64,000 bases of DNA from an uncultured bacterium (GTDB taxonomy: Bacteria > Verrucomicrobiota > Kiritimatiellia > RFP12 > UBA1067): the NCBI GenBank assembly GCA_902779075.1, contig CACZAK010000002.1, positions 1 to 64,000 on the forward strand, written 5' to 3'. The notes beneath the pieces were generated by a model. It was given only the letters and a program-made list of their open reading frames with translations. It was not told the DNA's origin and ran no database searches. Both the position numbers and the translations under genes were made by a program. Below are positions 51,201-60,172 of the stretch, one piece after another (position 1 is the stretch's first letter; each line of letters begins with the position of its first letter).

Positions 51201-52623
51201 TAATGTCACCTACGCGTTTTTCGCAAGAGAACGGACAGCGGGTGCATTCTTCGGGAAGAAGCAGATCGATTCCGAACGCCACACCGTAAGGGTCTTTGTA
51301 AAGATCTACTGCATACTCGGAGCCGTCGTCATAGTTCACGGCGAACGTACTCGTCAATCCACCCCATCCGTTGCGCTTGTCCCTAAAGTTGATGCCGGTT
51401 ATTCTCCTGTTTCCCGACGAAAGTTCCTCCACACGCTTCCGCCACAACCTGGCATCCGGCGCGCCGTGGCAGATGATATCCAGAAAAATGACGTTCTGCC
51501 GATTACCGTAACGCTTACGCATCGCGGCGACCTGGCACGGCAGTCCGGTGAAAAGCACGGTTCTCCCCAATGCGACCGCCTCGTCAAGACGGGCAAGAAA
51601 GTTCTTGTCTATGACGCCGCGAACATATTTGGAGCCACGCATGGCCGCTATGCCCTCAACGGTTTCGACCAATTCGTGTTTAACCGACCAGTCGTTCGCA
51701 TAGACCGCGCCGGCCACGCAACCGCCGTGCGCGATGACATCCTCCGCCAAGACGGTGAACACGCCGCCGGATGTCGATTTCGCCCGGATATCGTCAGATG
51801 CCATGACGGCGTAGCAAGAGCTTTCGCTTTCCAGCTGCGGCAGGCTACCAGCGTTATTTGCTTTAAGCCATCGTGTCAAAACCGTCCTTGTCTCGGATGG
51901 CATGTCAAGCATCAGAAGCGGTTTGAGACATTCTACCACGCGGTCGACGCTTCTTTGTATGCGCGCGCCTCCCTGGCCTTGAACGGCCAAAGGCTCCCTC
52001 TGGCGGTAGTAAACAAGCGGCTCGTGGATATACACGCCTTTGGGGTTCTTGATGAGGAATCGATACACAAAAAGGACATCCTCGCCATAAGTCACCCCCC
52101 GCTCGAATCTGTTATCCCTTACAAGCTCCGCCTTCGCCAATATGTGCTGCATCCCATAGTCGTTGCCGTACAATCTGTAGGGATCGGTCGGGCTGGCCAT
52201 GCATTCCACCGTGCAGGCAACAGGCTTGACGCAATCGGCAAGCGCAGCCTCCTCTTGGACGCGCTCGACCGGCGTATAGGCGAAATCGGCTTTGTTGCCC
52301 TCACAGGCGCGGAGCATGATCTCCGCCGCCTGGGGATGAAGGAGGTTGTCCGAATCAAAGAACCAAACGTATTCGCCGGTCACATGTTCCAACCCCTGAT
52401 TTCGCGCGCACGAAACCCCGCCGTTTTTCTCAGCCGTCACTACTTTGACGCGGGAGTCTTTCTTTGCATACTCGTCGAGCATCTGCGATGACGAGTCTGT
52501 CAAACAGTCGTTGGAGCAGATGATTTCGATGTTTCTGTACGTCTGCGCGAGGATGCTGTCGAGCGTCGCGGACAGAAACTGCGCGGTGTTACATACGGGA
52601 ACGACAAATGATATCTTTGGCAT
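48265..52623 (-). CDS. Mega-enzyme: GT2, FrhB-like, polysaccharide pyruvyltransferase and long coiled coil
   Basis: 1452 residues from ATG 52623 (AGGAGAG site). GT2 at 1-265 (ISFVVPVCNTAQFLSATLDS, WFFDSDNLLH). FrhB/coenzyme-F420-hydrogenase-beta-like domain at 270-560 (SGGVFTVLAEDVI, FTGLPCQVAAMRKRYG, the CTRCPFSC cysteines near 455, GDITIGDFWDL). Polysaccharide pyruvyltransferase at 563-855 (FIVGSDQVWS, VVTDSFHGACFSVLF). Then about 450 residues of 28-residue coiled-coil repeats (about 940-1388) and a basic tail with SYKLGRALTKPFRAIRD. FrhB-like proteins often neighbour pyruvyltransferases in capsule loci; here they are fused. The coiled coil may act as a spacer or chain-length ruler. Confidence 0.85.
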   Translation of the reverse strand: MPKISFVVPVCNTAQFLSATLDSILAQTYRNIEIICSNDCLTDSSSQMLDEYAKKDSRVKVVTAEKNGGVSCARNQGLEHVTGEYVWFFDSDNLLHPQAAEIMLRACEGNKADFAYTPVERVQEEAALADCVKPVACTVECMASPTDPYRLYGNDYGMQHILAKAELVRDNRFERGVTYGEDVLFVYRFLIKNPKGVYIHEPLVYYRQREPLAVQGQGGARIQRSVDRVVECLKPLLMLDMPSETRTVLTRWLKANNAGSLPQLESESSCYAVMASDDIRAKSTSGGVFTVLAEDVIAHGGCVAGAVYANDWSVKHELVETVEGIAAMRGSKYVRGVIDKNFLARLDEAVALGRTVLFTGLPCQVAAMRKRYGNRQNVIFLDIICHGAPDARLWRKRVEELSSGNRRITGINFRDKRNGWGGLTSTFAVNYDDGSEYAVDLYKDPYGVAFGIDLLLPEECTRCPFSCEKRVGDITIGDFWDLANSSLNDCKGLSCVVVNTLRGLELFERVRNRFYQALPYPVSYVKQPNFHMPSRPHPFSREFQKDILAGMPFDAAVAKYAEHPKSVAVLNFHWEQTNFGALLTSFALSRHLTDIGWQPQNIDYSPLDSDLAAMRENVGFESFRYRHLPRTRKITDGRSLWNYTKRFKTFIVGSDQVWSKKLTEGKEDAFYLSFVGPGRRLIAAAASFGMVPAAERDEEDLTARLRVFSAISVREMQDAQTVRNLVGKGECVPDPVFWVDRSVWDELADKAKRKTVGKVVVYSVNMSETVGILKFLEMSGLTTPKKPARMLSSSMSPEEWLSAIRAAKLVVTDSFHGACFSVLFHTPFICIQADENRSARHRTMLEGLGLSGHLFKDGESAFQAYSVGMNVDWAKVDEGIAQYRSRGRDFIESALATDDMASPEMAAAWTQLEDYRKEHPCLWTRGQSAMRSAMMADAKIWAQRCRFKEERDALRVRVEEQKAKEAALWAERSKFLEERDALRGRVEEQKAKETALWAERCKFLEERDALRGRVEEQKAKETALWAERSKFLEERDALRERVEEQKAKETALWAERCKFLEERDVLRERVEEQKAKETALWAERCKFLEERDALRGRVEEQKAKETALWAERCKFLEERDALRGRIEEQKAKETVLWAERCKFLEERDALRGRIEEQKAKEAALWAERSKFLEERDALRGRVEEQKAKETALWAERCKFLKERDALRGRVEEQKAKETALWAERCKFLEERDALRGRVEEQKAKETALWAERCKFLEERDALRGRAEEQKAKEASLWAERCKFMEERDALSGRVEEQRAKEAALWAERGKIMAQRDALRERNEAQKAKEAKLWAERGKFKDERDALLERIEAQKVKESKLWADRCKFLGERNELRMVVAEKDASLAADAGWIAELCDALMVAKKEMSALQESASYKLGRALTKPFRAIRDRFNQKTAIRNDISHKEHDKTGE
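48460..49803 (-). repeat. 84-bp tandem repeat array encoding a 28-residue heptad coiled coil
   Basis: About 15 full units and one degenerate unit. The unit protein pattern is WAERCKFLEERDALRGR then VEEQKAKETAL. 28 residues are four heptads, so the register is kept across units. Central units differ by only a few codons, so unit number could change by recombination or slippage. The reverse strand of the array also lacks stops, which produces long false frames. Confidence 0.92.
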
Positions 52624-52664
52624 AGCGTCTCTCCTGTCCTTTTTATGGGTTTTATGCGGGCAAA

Positions 52665-53969
52665 TCATTGTCTGCCGCCTCTGTGAAACACCTTTCCAAT
52701 GGCGTGTTTTATGGTGTACTTCAACCCGTTCTCGCGCAGGCACTTCACGCCACCCCACGCCCTCCGCGCCGGCCATGTGACGGCCATTCCGACGTGGTAC
52801 GCCTCGGAACGTTCAAGCGCCAATGACTTCTCTTCCAACGACATGACCTTTTGCTTGAGCAGCGACACCTCCCGCTGAGATTGAACCAGTGATGCGTCCT
52901 GAGCAGTCTTCAACGCCGCCAGCGCCTTATAATCCCTGTCGTACCTCCGTAGTTCCACAACCTTCGCCCGTAAGTTCTTTTCCGCAGCCACCATTCTTGC
53001 GTACATCCACACTTCCGCAGATCCATGTGCGAGAATACCGTCTACATTCCTCTTCGCCAAAGCATAGTCACGGAAGGAGTCGGCAACATCATCAATGCAC
53101 AAATTCTTTCGTTCCTCATACGCGAATGCGAACACCTTCCGGATACCGTCGAAGGATTGAACCGCCGTCAGGTTATAAGCCAACCTCAGCATGGCACGCG
53201 CCTTTGCCGCCAAAGCGAATTTTTCCCAAAGTCCCCGTTCGCTAAGCATTTTTGCAAAGATGCGTTCGGCTTCCGCAAAAATCAAGGGTGTCGCATCCTT
53301 CGTGCTTTCAAGGGAATCGACACGCGCCACTCTATGCAAAATCACAATGTCATCATAAACCGCAATCTTCCCCGCACATGCCATCGCCGTCTGAACAAAT
53401 GGGAAATCTTCGGATCTTGGCAATGGCGGGAATCGCAGCTTTTCGCCGTTAACGAACTCGCGGCGATAGAGCTTTCCCCAAGGCACCGGGCCGGCGACAA
53501 AAAACAACGAGACCCCGACTTCTTCGGGTGAGAACACATCCCGCGCCGGGAGAAGGCCCTTCCTCAGGCACCAGTCAAGTTCATTTCCAAGCTCTCCTTT
53601 AAGACCAATCCTGCGCGCGCGCGCCAGCAGCACATCACATCCGGTCTCGGCAGCCCTTTGCATCATTGACGACAGCGCGTTTGGCGATGCCAACTTATCG
53701 TCCGAATCAACGAATGCCACATATTCACCACTGGCATGGTCGAGCCCTGCGTTCCGTGCAACGCCGGGCCCCGCATTCCGTTGATGGATGACGGACACCC
53801 TGCCATCCGATGCGGCAATCCGATCAATTATGGCTAAAGTTTCATCCGTAGACCCGTCATCAACGACAATAAGCTCAAAATCCCTAAAATCCTGCACCAA
53901 CACCGAATCAACGGCGTCCTTTATCCACTGGGCGGCATTAAAGGCCGGAATTATGACCGACAATTTCAT
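52665..53969 (-). CDS. GT2 glycosyltransferase with coiled-coil and conserved tail
   Basis: 434 residues. GT2 domain at 1-230: LSVIIPAFNAAQWIKDAVDS, VVDDGSTDETLA, GEYVAFVDSDDKLASP. A helical region follows, with a short coiled coil near 345-395 (LVQSQREVSLLKQKVMSLEE). The last ~35 residues (WPARRAWGGVKCLRENG, YTIKHAIGKV) closely match the end of the 2041-residue enzyme. No ribosome site is evident; the upstream stop is 10 bp away, so re-initiation is likely. Confidence 0.85.
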   Translation of the reverse strand: MKLSVIIPAFNAAQWIKDAVDSVLVQDFRDFELIVVDDGSTDETLAIIDRIAASDGRVSVIHQRNAGPGVARNAGLDHASGEYVAFVDSDDKLASPNALSSMMQRAAETGCDVLLARARRIGLKGELGNELDWCLRKGLLPARDVFSPEEVGVSLFFVAGPVPWGKLYRREFVNGEKLRFPPLPRSEDFPFVQTAMACAGKIAVYDDIVILHRVARVDSLESTKDATPLIFAEAERIFAKMLSERGLWEKFALAAKARAMLRLAYNLTAVQSFDGIRKVFAFAYEERKNLCIDDVADSFRDYALAKRNVDGILAHGSAEVWMYARMVAAEKNLRAKVVELRRYDRDYKALAALKTAQDASLVQSQREVSLLKQKVMSLEEKSLALERSEAYHVGMAVTWPARRAWGGVKCLRENGLKYTIKHAIGKVFHRGGRQ

Positions 53970-53979
53970 GGGCCGCTGA

Positions 53980-56900
53980 TTAAAGCGGGCTTCTGACGCC
54001 TGCAAACCGGAGGACCTTACCCCAGGCATGCTTGACTGTGTAGCCAACGCCGTTCTCTTTGATACACTTTATCCCGCCCCACATCTTATGGAACGGCCAA
54101 GTGAGCGTACTATAGACAGGACGCGCTGGTGAACGCGGCACACCATCGACATTAGGCAGCGTCGCGCGCAGTTTGCGAATCGTCATGTTCGAAAGCCTGG
54201 AAAGCGCCTGCATGGTCTCAGGCCTCGGAGTGTAAGTAAGCGCGGCGGTAATCGCCTCAATATCATCAGGGTTGTCGATCTGATGAATCTCCTCGTGTAC
54301 CGACTTGAGAAGCTTCTGACAGCGAAGCGACACCTTCCCATGAACAAATGGCAGGGTAGCGAACTTCTTCTGATAGATGAGGGAAAATGCCGTTCCATGG
54401 AAAGACGATGTAATCACCACCTCGGCGTCACGAATGTAAGCAAGAAAACGATCAGGCGAAACAGAGATTTGCACACCATCGGGATCGACCATCTGACTGC
54501 GACCGTACTGATAGACCAGAATGAACACTGGCTTGAGCCCCAGCCGTTTAGCCACTGTCCGCGCAGCGTTCCACGTCTTCTCGTTGTACATGAGCGAATA
54601 GACAAGAAGATACGGTTTCCTTTCCAAACGCTTGGGATAGGCAATACGGTTGAAGTCTGCCTTCGACAGCAACAACGTCGGATCTAGATCAACGGTCGGA
54701 TGACGACCATGTTTATCCACTAGCTGAGGCAATAGATTCTCTCTAAACGAAAGGTTCTCAAATAGCTTCGCCGCAGCCGTCAAATAGGAGATGCTCTCCT
54801 TCTTTGGCATTGCATCGCCAACGCTAATCGCGTAGGAATACCGTTTCAGCGCCGGGTTCTTGAAAATCGTCGTACGGAAATATTCCGTCTCTTTTCTCGT
54901 TATTGCGGGGTTCCAGACTTGATCGCTGCCGACTATTACAGCCGGATATCGACGTTCGATTTCTTTAGGCTTCATTACCTTTATGGCGAGGCAATGCTTT
55001 GCAAACATGCGAAAGCGATGCCGTTTCACATCCTCATGTCCAAGGGCACAAATCTCCGTCTTAATGCGGAAGAGCATCCGCGAGAACCAGCCCGCCTCCG
55101 GGCTAGGCTTTTGCTTGTACCAGACATCCCCGAAACGCGGGAAATAACCAACGCGCGTGCAATCCGGAAACTCTGGTTCGAAGCCTATGCGCCGAAGAAT
55201 TGTCTGAAGAGACCATCCTTGCAGATACGCACCGCAATTGTAGGCACAGTGGAAGGTCAAGATGGCGATTTTCCGAGACGCCACAATTGCCCTCTCCACC
55301 TTAATAGGCTGCACCGCCTTCGCGGCGGGGGCCTTTGCGGGGGCGGCCTTAGGGGCTGGGGGCGCGGGCTTGGTGGGCGGAGGCGCCGACGCAGATTTTT
55401 TGGGGGGCGGAGGCGCCGACGCGGGTTTGGCGGGCGGAGGCGCCGCCACGGGCTTTGGGGGCGGTGGTGCTCCCTCCATCAACGTGACAGTTTCAAGCGC
55501 CCCGTTTTCGCACTCCTCATCGGTAAAAACCTCGAGTATGAGCGGCTTCGACCGCTTCACAGGCGACCAGAACGACTCCGCCACCTTCATGTATTCATGC
55601 TTGTCAGCTGCGGAAAGATAGTCAAAACCCAAGTCTTGCGCATAGTGGCGCACGAGTTCACGGGACTTGTTCCCGTAGTGTCCGCCAGCTGCCACAAACT
55701 CGTCGGCCGCCTTTCCGAATTGATAGGCAGGATGGTTAAAATTACGGAATTCCATTCCCTTGCCGTTGTTGATAAGCAGAATACGCAGATTGGCCCCTAC
55801 ATGACGATTCCCCAGCGAGTTAAGATCGTAGAAGAAAGCGAGGTCTCCAAGCACCGCAAAATGAATCCGGTCGGGATGGGCGAATGAAGCGCCAAGCAAA
55901 GTCGAAAGGCAACCGTCTATTCCGAAGCCGCCCGCATTGCAGGATGCGAGAACCGTCTTCGGCAACTGGAACAGGCTCCATGCCCTGAATGAATTAAGTA
56001 TGCCTAGGTGGAGGAATGCCCCTTCCGGAACCTTGGGAGACGACACACTTGCTACCCAGATGTTCGAGAACGGGACATCCGGGAACCGAGAGCGAAGGCT
56101 TGCGAGCTTTCGTTCACAAGCCGTACGATATCCAGAAGCGCGGGAACTCTCCGAATCATTATTGTAAAACCGGAAAAAAGACAGTTCGTCCATCTCGAAC
56201 ACATCAACAAGCCTGCGGAACTGGTCGCGGATCTCGCCATCGGCACTCACTCGCCAGACTTTCGACATTCCTACGATTTTCAACGAAGGATAGTCTGCCG
56301 AGACTTCGCCGATGTGGATGAGAACGTCAGGCAGGTATTCCTTGTATGTTGCGCTCTGCTGGTAGCAGGCAAGCGTGAAGTTCATCTCGCCTTTCCCGCG
56401 ATAGTTCGAGCCGTGGTCGCAAAACACCGGCGCGTCGAACTTCTCGGAGAACTTCTCCACCTCCAGGGTCAGCGCCTCAGACCAAGGCACATGGGCGCCG
56501 ATGAACACGGCAACACGACCGTCTGGAATCGGCGGCATCCCTTCACCGGGGAAGTGACGGTGAATTACGCGAACCGGTGGAAGCCGTGCCACGGAATAGT
56601 CACGGCTGTGCATCGTTTCGAGATTGATGTGTACAGGGCCGCCACCATGCCGTACCAACTCAAGTATCGCATGATTGGCGGCAACCGTATTTGCCCATTC
56701 GTCGTTCTTGTCGCGCACGAAAGGCATCGACACCTGAAGGCGGACTGTGTCCGTTGGTGCCTGCGTACGTACAATAAACTGCGGAGTGAGATGTCCGCCC
56801 CTTGGCTCGTATAATGTCCCCGTAACGGCCAGGATCGGCAATTTGCGGTAATACGCCTCAGTGAGGCCTGGCAGGTAGTTGCGGCTCGCAGTGGCTCCAG

Positions 56901-59900
56901 TGCAGCTGATGACCACCGGAGCCCCCGACTCCGCAGCCCAGCCACAGGCCATGTACGCCGCGGAACGTTCGTCTGGAGCTGACTTGACGGTGAAAAATGA
57001 ATCGTGCTGTATGCTGGCAACAAACGTCAGGTTCGTAGTACCTGGAGATGCAATCACCTGCCTTATGCCGTGCGCTTTCAAGGCCGCAATGAGAATCTGC
57101 ACGTTACGTTCAACGGTATAGCCTCCAGAAACCGTAGGCAGTGCGCCACAGGCCTTGTCATGCAGAGATTCAAGTAATTCATTGACCTTGAGGAACTTGG
57201 GAGCGGCCAAAAACGCCCTCAGGCAGCTCTCCAATGCCTCGACGGGATCACGGAACGTGGATACGTCGATGAACCTCCCGATCTTCGTATTGTCAAACCT
57301 GCGGTCAAAGAGACGGTCATACAAGACTTGGTATTTGCCCGGCGTATTTAGCTGACAGGAATTTCTCGTCATTACCACAGGGCAGGCCCGCCCCGTAACC
57401 TCGCGGATGACCCTGACGTAAATTTCAAGCACGTCCCTCCAGACCAGACTTTTGGAGGACGTGATGTGGAAACACTCGCCAAGCGCTTCTTTTCGTCCAA
57501 TAAGCGACGCCATCCCTCGCGCGACATCGCGGCCATACGTCAAAGTCGTAGTCCTGGCGGCTACATCGTCCGAAAAGACGATGGGCTTGCCTTCAAGGAC
57601 TCTCTTTAGCCAGTGTTCCTTCTCGAGCGTACCCAGCTGAAGGCGCTGCTCGCTAAACGTCACATAAGGGCGTATAATTGTCCAATTCGTACTTCCGCTG
57701 GCCCTCAGCGCATTCTCTGCACGCGCCTTCGCCAACGCATATTCGCTCGTCTTGAGATAGGCGTCGTCAGTCACCGTGTCCAGAAGCCGCGGCGAGTTTT
57801 CCGTTATCAACTGACCATGGGCGTCGGCATATACGCGGGAGGAACTGAGAAAAACGTACTGGTCCGTCATCTCCAGGAACTTGGTCAGTCGTTGCTGGAA
57901 CGCGATTGGCCCATAAACCATGAAATCAACGATTGCATCCCATCTAGACTGCGTCAATTTACGGAAAAAGCCTATGTCCTGTGCGTCACCCTTCAGATAG
58001 CAGATGCCCGGCACATCGTCATGCTCGCTGCGGCTCGTCACGTAGACTTGGCAACCCTGCTCCGCGAGGATTTCCGCAAGGTGCGCACCAAGTGCGCCCG
58101 TGCCGCCAAGCAGCAAAACCTTTCGGTAATCATGCGGGGGAAGGGCGACCGGGTAGCCGAGGAGATGCATGTCCTTCTGCCAGTGCGGGAAAGTCGCCTG
58201 GAAGAACTCATACCACCCGTTGACGATTTTGCTCTTGAGATCGGGGTTGTCGTATTTTGGGAACGCCCATATCCGCCATGCATAACTCATGGAGCAGTTG
58301 GCCCAAATAGAATCGGCAAGTTCATCGAACAGCCCGGCTTCACGCGCCTTGCGGCAGATGTCCCAATACGCTTTGGGGCAGTCAAGAAGCCGCTCATCGT
58401 AAGAGCGCGTTGCCGCACCCACGCTGGACTTCGAATAACGATATCCCACCTCGGGCACTGTTGCAAAATTCCTGGCGACAAGATCAACGTCGAAAAGGAA
58501 CAGGTGGTCTTCGTGATATCCGTATGGAGCAAAGCGGATGTTGTTTCGCTCCAGCATTTCACGGCGGAAAAGCTTGTCCCAGATGTACTTCGTCTGAAAA
58601 CGAACAATTTGCGGACATGACCGGAGGTCGGTCGCCGTGCATTTCTCGTGCGGCAGGGAAGTGCGAGACACCTGCCCGTCGACGACCTCGCAGTGTGCGG
58701 CCTGAACGACATCACACATCCCGGCTTCCGCCTTTGCAACGAGATTCCAAAGATGGGTCGCAACGTACTCGTCATCGGCATCCAGAAAGGCGACGTATTT
58801 TCCGCAAGCGGCCTCAAGCCCCGCATTCCGGGCAGCGCTGACGCCAAGCTTCCCCTGCCGAATCACTCGCAAGCGCACATCGCCAATGGCCAGTGAATTA
58901 AGTGCCGAAACAGTCCCGTCCGTCGACCCGTCGTCAACGCAGATCACTTCGATCTGGCGAAGCGTCTGTCCAAGAACCGACCGCACGCAATTCTCGATTG
59001 TATCCTGTCCGTTCCTGACGGCAATGATTACAGAAACGAGGGGAGCGCTGTCTCCAATGTCAAAAGCCTGGGCTTTCGCAGACCGCAGTTCAGCACCGAC
59101 CTTATTGGCCGACTCGGCATCGACACGTAGCGCGTGCAACATGAACCGGACAGGATCGGAGTTTTCGCGGATGATATTAAGCGAATCATACAGATGCTCC
59201 GGAACCTTCAACTCTGATTTTTCCAGGTGGTTTAGCCCGAATCTAGACACCCACTTCTCGCGAACGTCGCGATAGACGCGCCGAAGGGCTTTATCATCCG
59301 AAAGAGACTTCAGAGCATATACGATAGAAGCAAGGACGGACTGGCGGAAACTTGACCTAAACAAATCCCATAAGCCGCGCTTCTCAAGCTGGTGACGAAG
59401 CTCCACATATCCCTCGCAAAACGCAAGCGGTGACTTGTCGTTCTGATTTTGCGAGCTTTTGCTCCGAATTCTGTAGTTGTAGTACGGGAAATTCGCCACG
59501 GAGATTTTGTCCGCACAGGCGATGCTCGTTTCGACAACACACAAATCCTCCGCATGAGGGAGATCAAGGAACTTCACCCCCAACTGCGAAAGATAGGCAC
59601 TGTTGATAAACTTGTCCCCAAGCCCCTGTCCAAACCAGATGAATGCGTTATCGGCTATGCTCTTTGCAGAAAAGGGCTGCTCCCGTCCAGCAATGTCGTG
59701 CGGATACGTTTTCTCCGAAACAAACTTTCCGATCTGGTCGTCGTATGTCTTGAACCCGCAGATGGTCACGTCCGCCCCAGTCCGCTCCGCAGTCTCATAC
59801 AATCCCCTCATCATGTCTAAGTCGCACCAGTCATCTGGTTCAACAAACACCACATACTTGCCGCTCACGGCGGCAAGTCCCGCGTTTTTCGCAGAGGCTG

Positions 59901-60105
59901 CGCCCCCGTTCTCCTTTTTGATCACACGGATGCGCGAATCGCGTGCGGCAAATTCGTCAAGGACGGCCCCCGATCCATCCGACGATCCGTCGTCAATGCA
60001 TATAATCTCAATCTCCTTCAGCGTCTGGCCGACAAGCGACTCAAGACACGTCCGAAGCACGCTCTCGCGATTATAGACAGGAACTACGATGGACACCTTG
60101 CACAT
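53980..60105 (-). CDS. Mega-enzyme: GT2, GT2, SDR epimerase, MenD-like TPP enzyme and polysaccharide pyruvyltransferase
   Basis: 2041 residues from ATG 60105 with a strong AAGGAGGAG site. GT2-1 at 1-240 (VSIVVPVYNRESVLRTCLES); GT2-2 at about 352-590 (LVSVIIAVRNGQDTIENC, FLDADDEYVAT). Extended-SDR domain at 655-965 (LLLGGTGALGAHLAEIL; the Tyr/Lys region may be degenerate). TPP-enzyme domain at 995-1540: catalytic glutamate in PDERSAAYMACGW (~1045) and the cofactor motif from GDLAFFYDLNS (~1419) to INNGKG (~1444), most like MenD. A 65-residue Pro/Ala linker (1541-1605) precedes a pyruvyltransferase domain at 1608-1948 (VIVGSDQVWNP, VVITSSFHGTAFSLI). The basic tail is shared with the 434-residue GT2. 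The TPP-SDR pair could build a branched sugar, as YerE and a reductase do for yersiniose (inference). Confidence 0.85.
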   Translation of the reverse strand: MCKVSIVVPVYNRESVLRTCLESLVGQTLKEIEIICIDDGSSDGSGAVLDEFAARDSRIRVIKKENGGAASAKNAGLAAVSGKYVVFVEPDDWCDLDMMRGLYETAERTGADVTICGFKTYDDQIGKFVSEKTYPHDIAGREQPFSAKSIADNAFIWFGQGLGDKFINSAYLSQLGVKFLDLPHAEDLCVVETSIACADKISVANFPYYNYRIRSKSSQNQNDKSPLAFCEGYVELRHQLEKRGLWDLFRSSFRQSVLASIVYALKSLSDDKALRRVYRDVREKWVSRFGLNHLEKSELKVPEHLYDSLNIIRENSDPVRFMLHALRVDAESANKVGAELRSAKAQAFDIGDSAPLVSVIIAVRNGQDTIENCVRSVLGQTLRQIEVICVDDGSTDGTVSALNSLAIGDVRLRVIRQGKLGVSAARNAGLEAACGKYVAFLDADDEYVATHLWNLVAKAEAGMCDVVQAAHCEVVDGQVSRTSLPHEKCTATDLRSCPQIVRFQTKYIWDKLFRREMLERNNIRFAPYGYHEDHLFLFDVDLVARNFATVPEVGYRYSKSSVGAATRSYDERLLDCPKAYWDICRKAREAGLFDELADSIWANCSMSYAWRIWAFPKYDNPDLKSKIVNGWYEFFQATFPHWQKDMHLLGYPVALPPHDYRKVLLLGGTGALGAHLAEILAEQGCQVYVTSRSEHDDVPGICYLKGDAQDIGFFRKLTQSRWDAIVDFMVYGPIAFQQRLTKFLEMTDQYVFLSSSRVYADAHGQLITENSPRLLDTVTDDAYLKTSEYALAKARAENALRASGSTNWTIIRPYVTFSEQRLQLGTLEKEHWLKRVLEGKPIVFSDDVAARTTTLTYGRDVARGMASLIGRKEALGECFHITSSKSLVWRDVLEIYVRVIREVTGRACPVVMTRNSCQLNTPGKYQVLYDRLFDRRFDNTKIGRFIDVSTFRDPVEALESCLRAFLAAPKFLKVNELLESLHDKACGALPTVSGGYTVERNVQILIAALKAHGIRQVIASPGTTNLTFVASIQHDSFFTVKSAPDERSAAYMACGWAAESGAPVVISCTGATASRNYLPGLTEAYYRKLPILAVTGTLYEPRGGHLTPQFIVRTQAPTDTVRLQVSMPFVRDKNDEWANTVAANHAILELVRHGGGPVHINLETMHSRDYSVARLPPVRVIHRHFPGEGMPPIPDGRVAVFIGAHVPWSEALTLEVEKFSEKFDAPVFCDHGSNYRGKGEMNFTLACYQQSATYKEYLPDVLIHIGEVSADYPSLKIVGMSKVWRVSADGEIRDQFRRLVDVFEMDELSFFRFYNNDSESSRASGYRTACERKLASLRSRFPDVPFSNIWVASVSSPKVPEGAFLHLGILNSFRAWSLFQLPKTVLASCNAGGFGIDGCLSTLLGASFAHPDRIHFAVLGDLAFFYDLNSLGNRHVGANLRILLINNGKGMEFRNFNHPAYQFGKAADEFVAAGGHYGNKSRELVRHYAQDLGFDYLSAADKHEYMKVAESFWSPVKRSKPLILEVFTDEECENGALETVTLMEGAPPPPKPVAAPPPAKPASAPPPPKKSASAPPPTKPAPPAPKAAPAKAPAAKAVQPIKVERAIVASRKIAILTFHCAYNCGAYLQGWSLQTILRRIGFEPEFPDCTRVGYFPRFGDVWYKQKPSPEAGWFSRMLFRIKTEICALGHEDVKRHRFRMFAKHCLAIKVMKPKEIERRYPAVIVGSDQVWNPAITRKETEYFRTTIFKNPALKRYSYAISVGDAMPKKESISYLTAAAKLFENLSFRENLLPQLVDKHGRHPTVDLDPTLLLSKADFNRIAYPKRLERKPYLLVYSLMYNEKTWNAARTVAKRLGLKPVFILVYQYGRSQMVDPDGVQISVSPDRFLAYIRDAEVVITSSFHGTAFSLIYQKKFATLPFVHGKVSLRCQKLLKSVHEEIHQIDNPDDIEAITAALTYTPRPETMQALSRLSNMTIRKLRATLPNVDGVPRSPARPVYSTLTWPFHKMWGGIKCIKENGVGYTVKHAWGKVLRFAGVRSPL
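55290..55475 (-). other. Pro/Ala-rich interdomain linker of the 2041-residue enzyme
   Basis: Encodes repeated PPP, AP and AKP units between the TPP-enzyme and pyruvyltransferase domains. Low complexity and flexible; the DNA is a run of GGCGGAGGCGCC-like repeats that could change length. Confidence 0.75.
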
Positions 60106-60172
60106 AAATCTCCTCCTTATTCTTTGCGAAGCCTCATTTCTAAGGCTGCCGATGGATTGTAGATGCAACTAT

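Noticed and set aside
51190..51770. F420-dependent hydrogen metabolism
   Set aside because: The FrhB-like domain is fused to glycan enzymes, and no hydrogenase or F420 gene is seen, so a hydrogenase call is not supported.
53852..55290. Separate pyruvyltransferase gene downstream of the TPP enzyme
   Set aside because: The frame is continuous through the Pro/Ala linker with no stop or internal ribosome site, so a fusion is the better reading.
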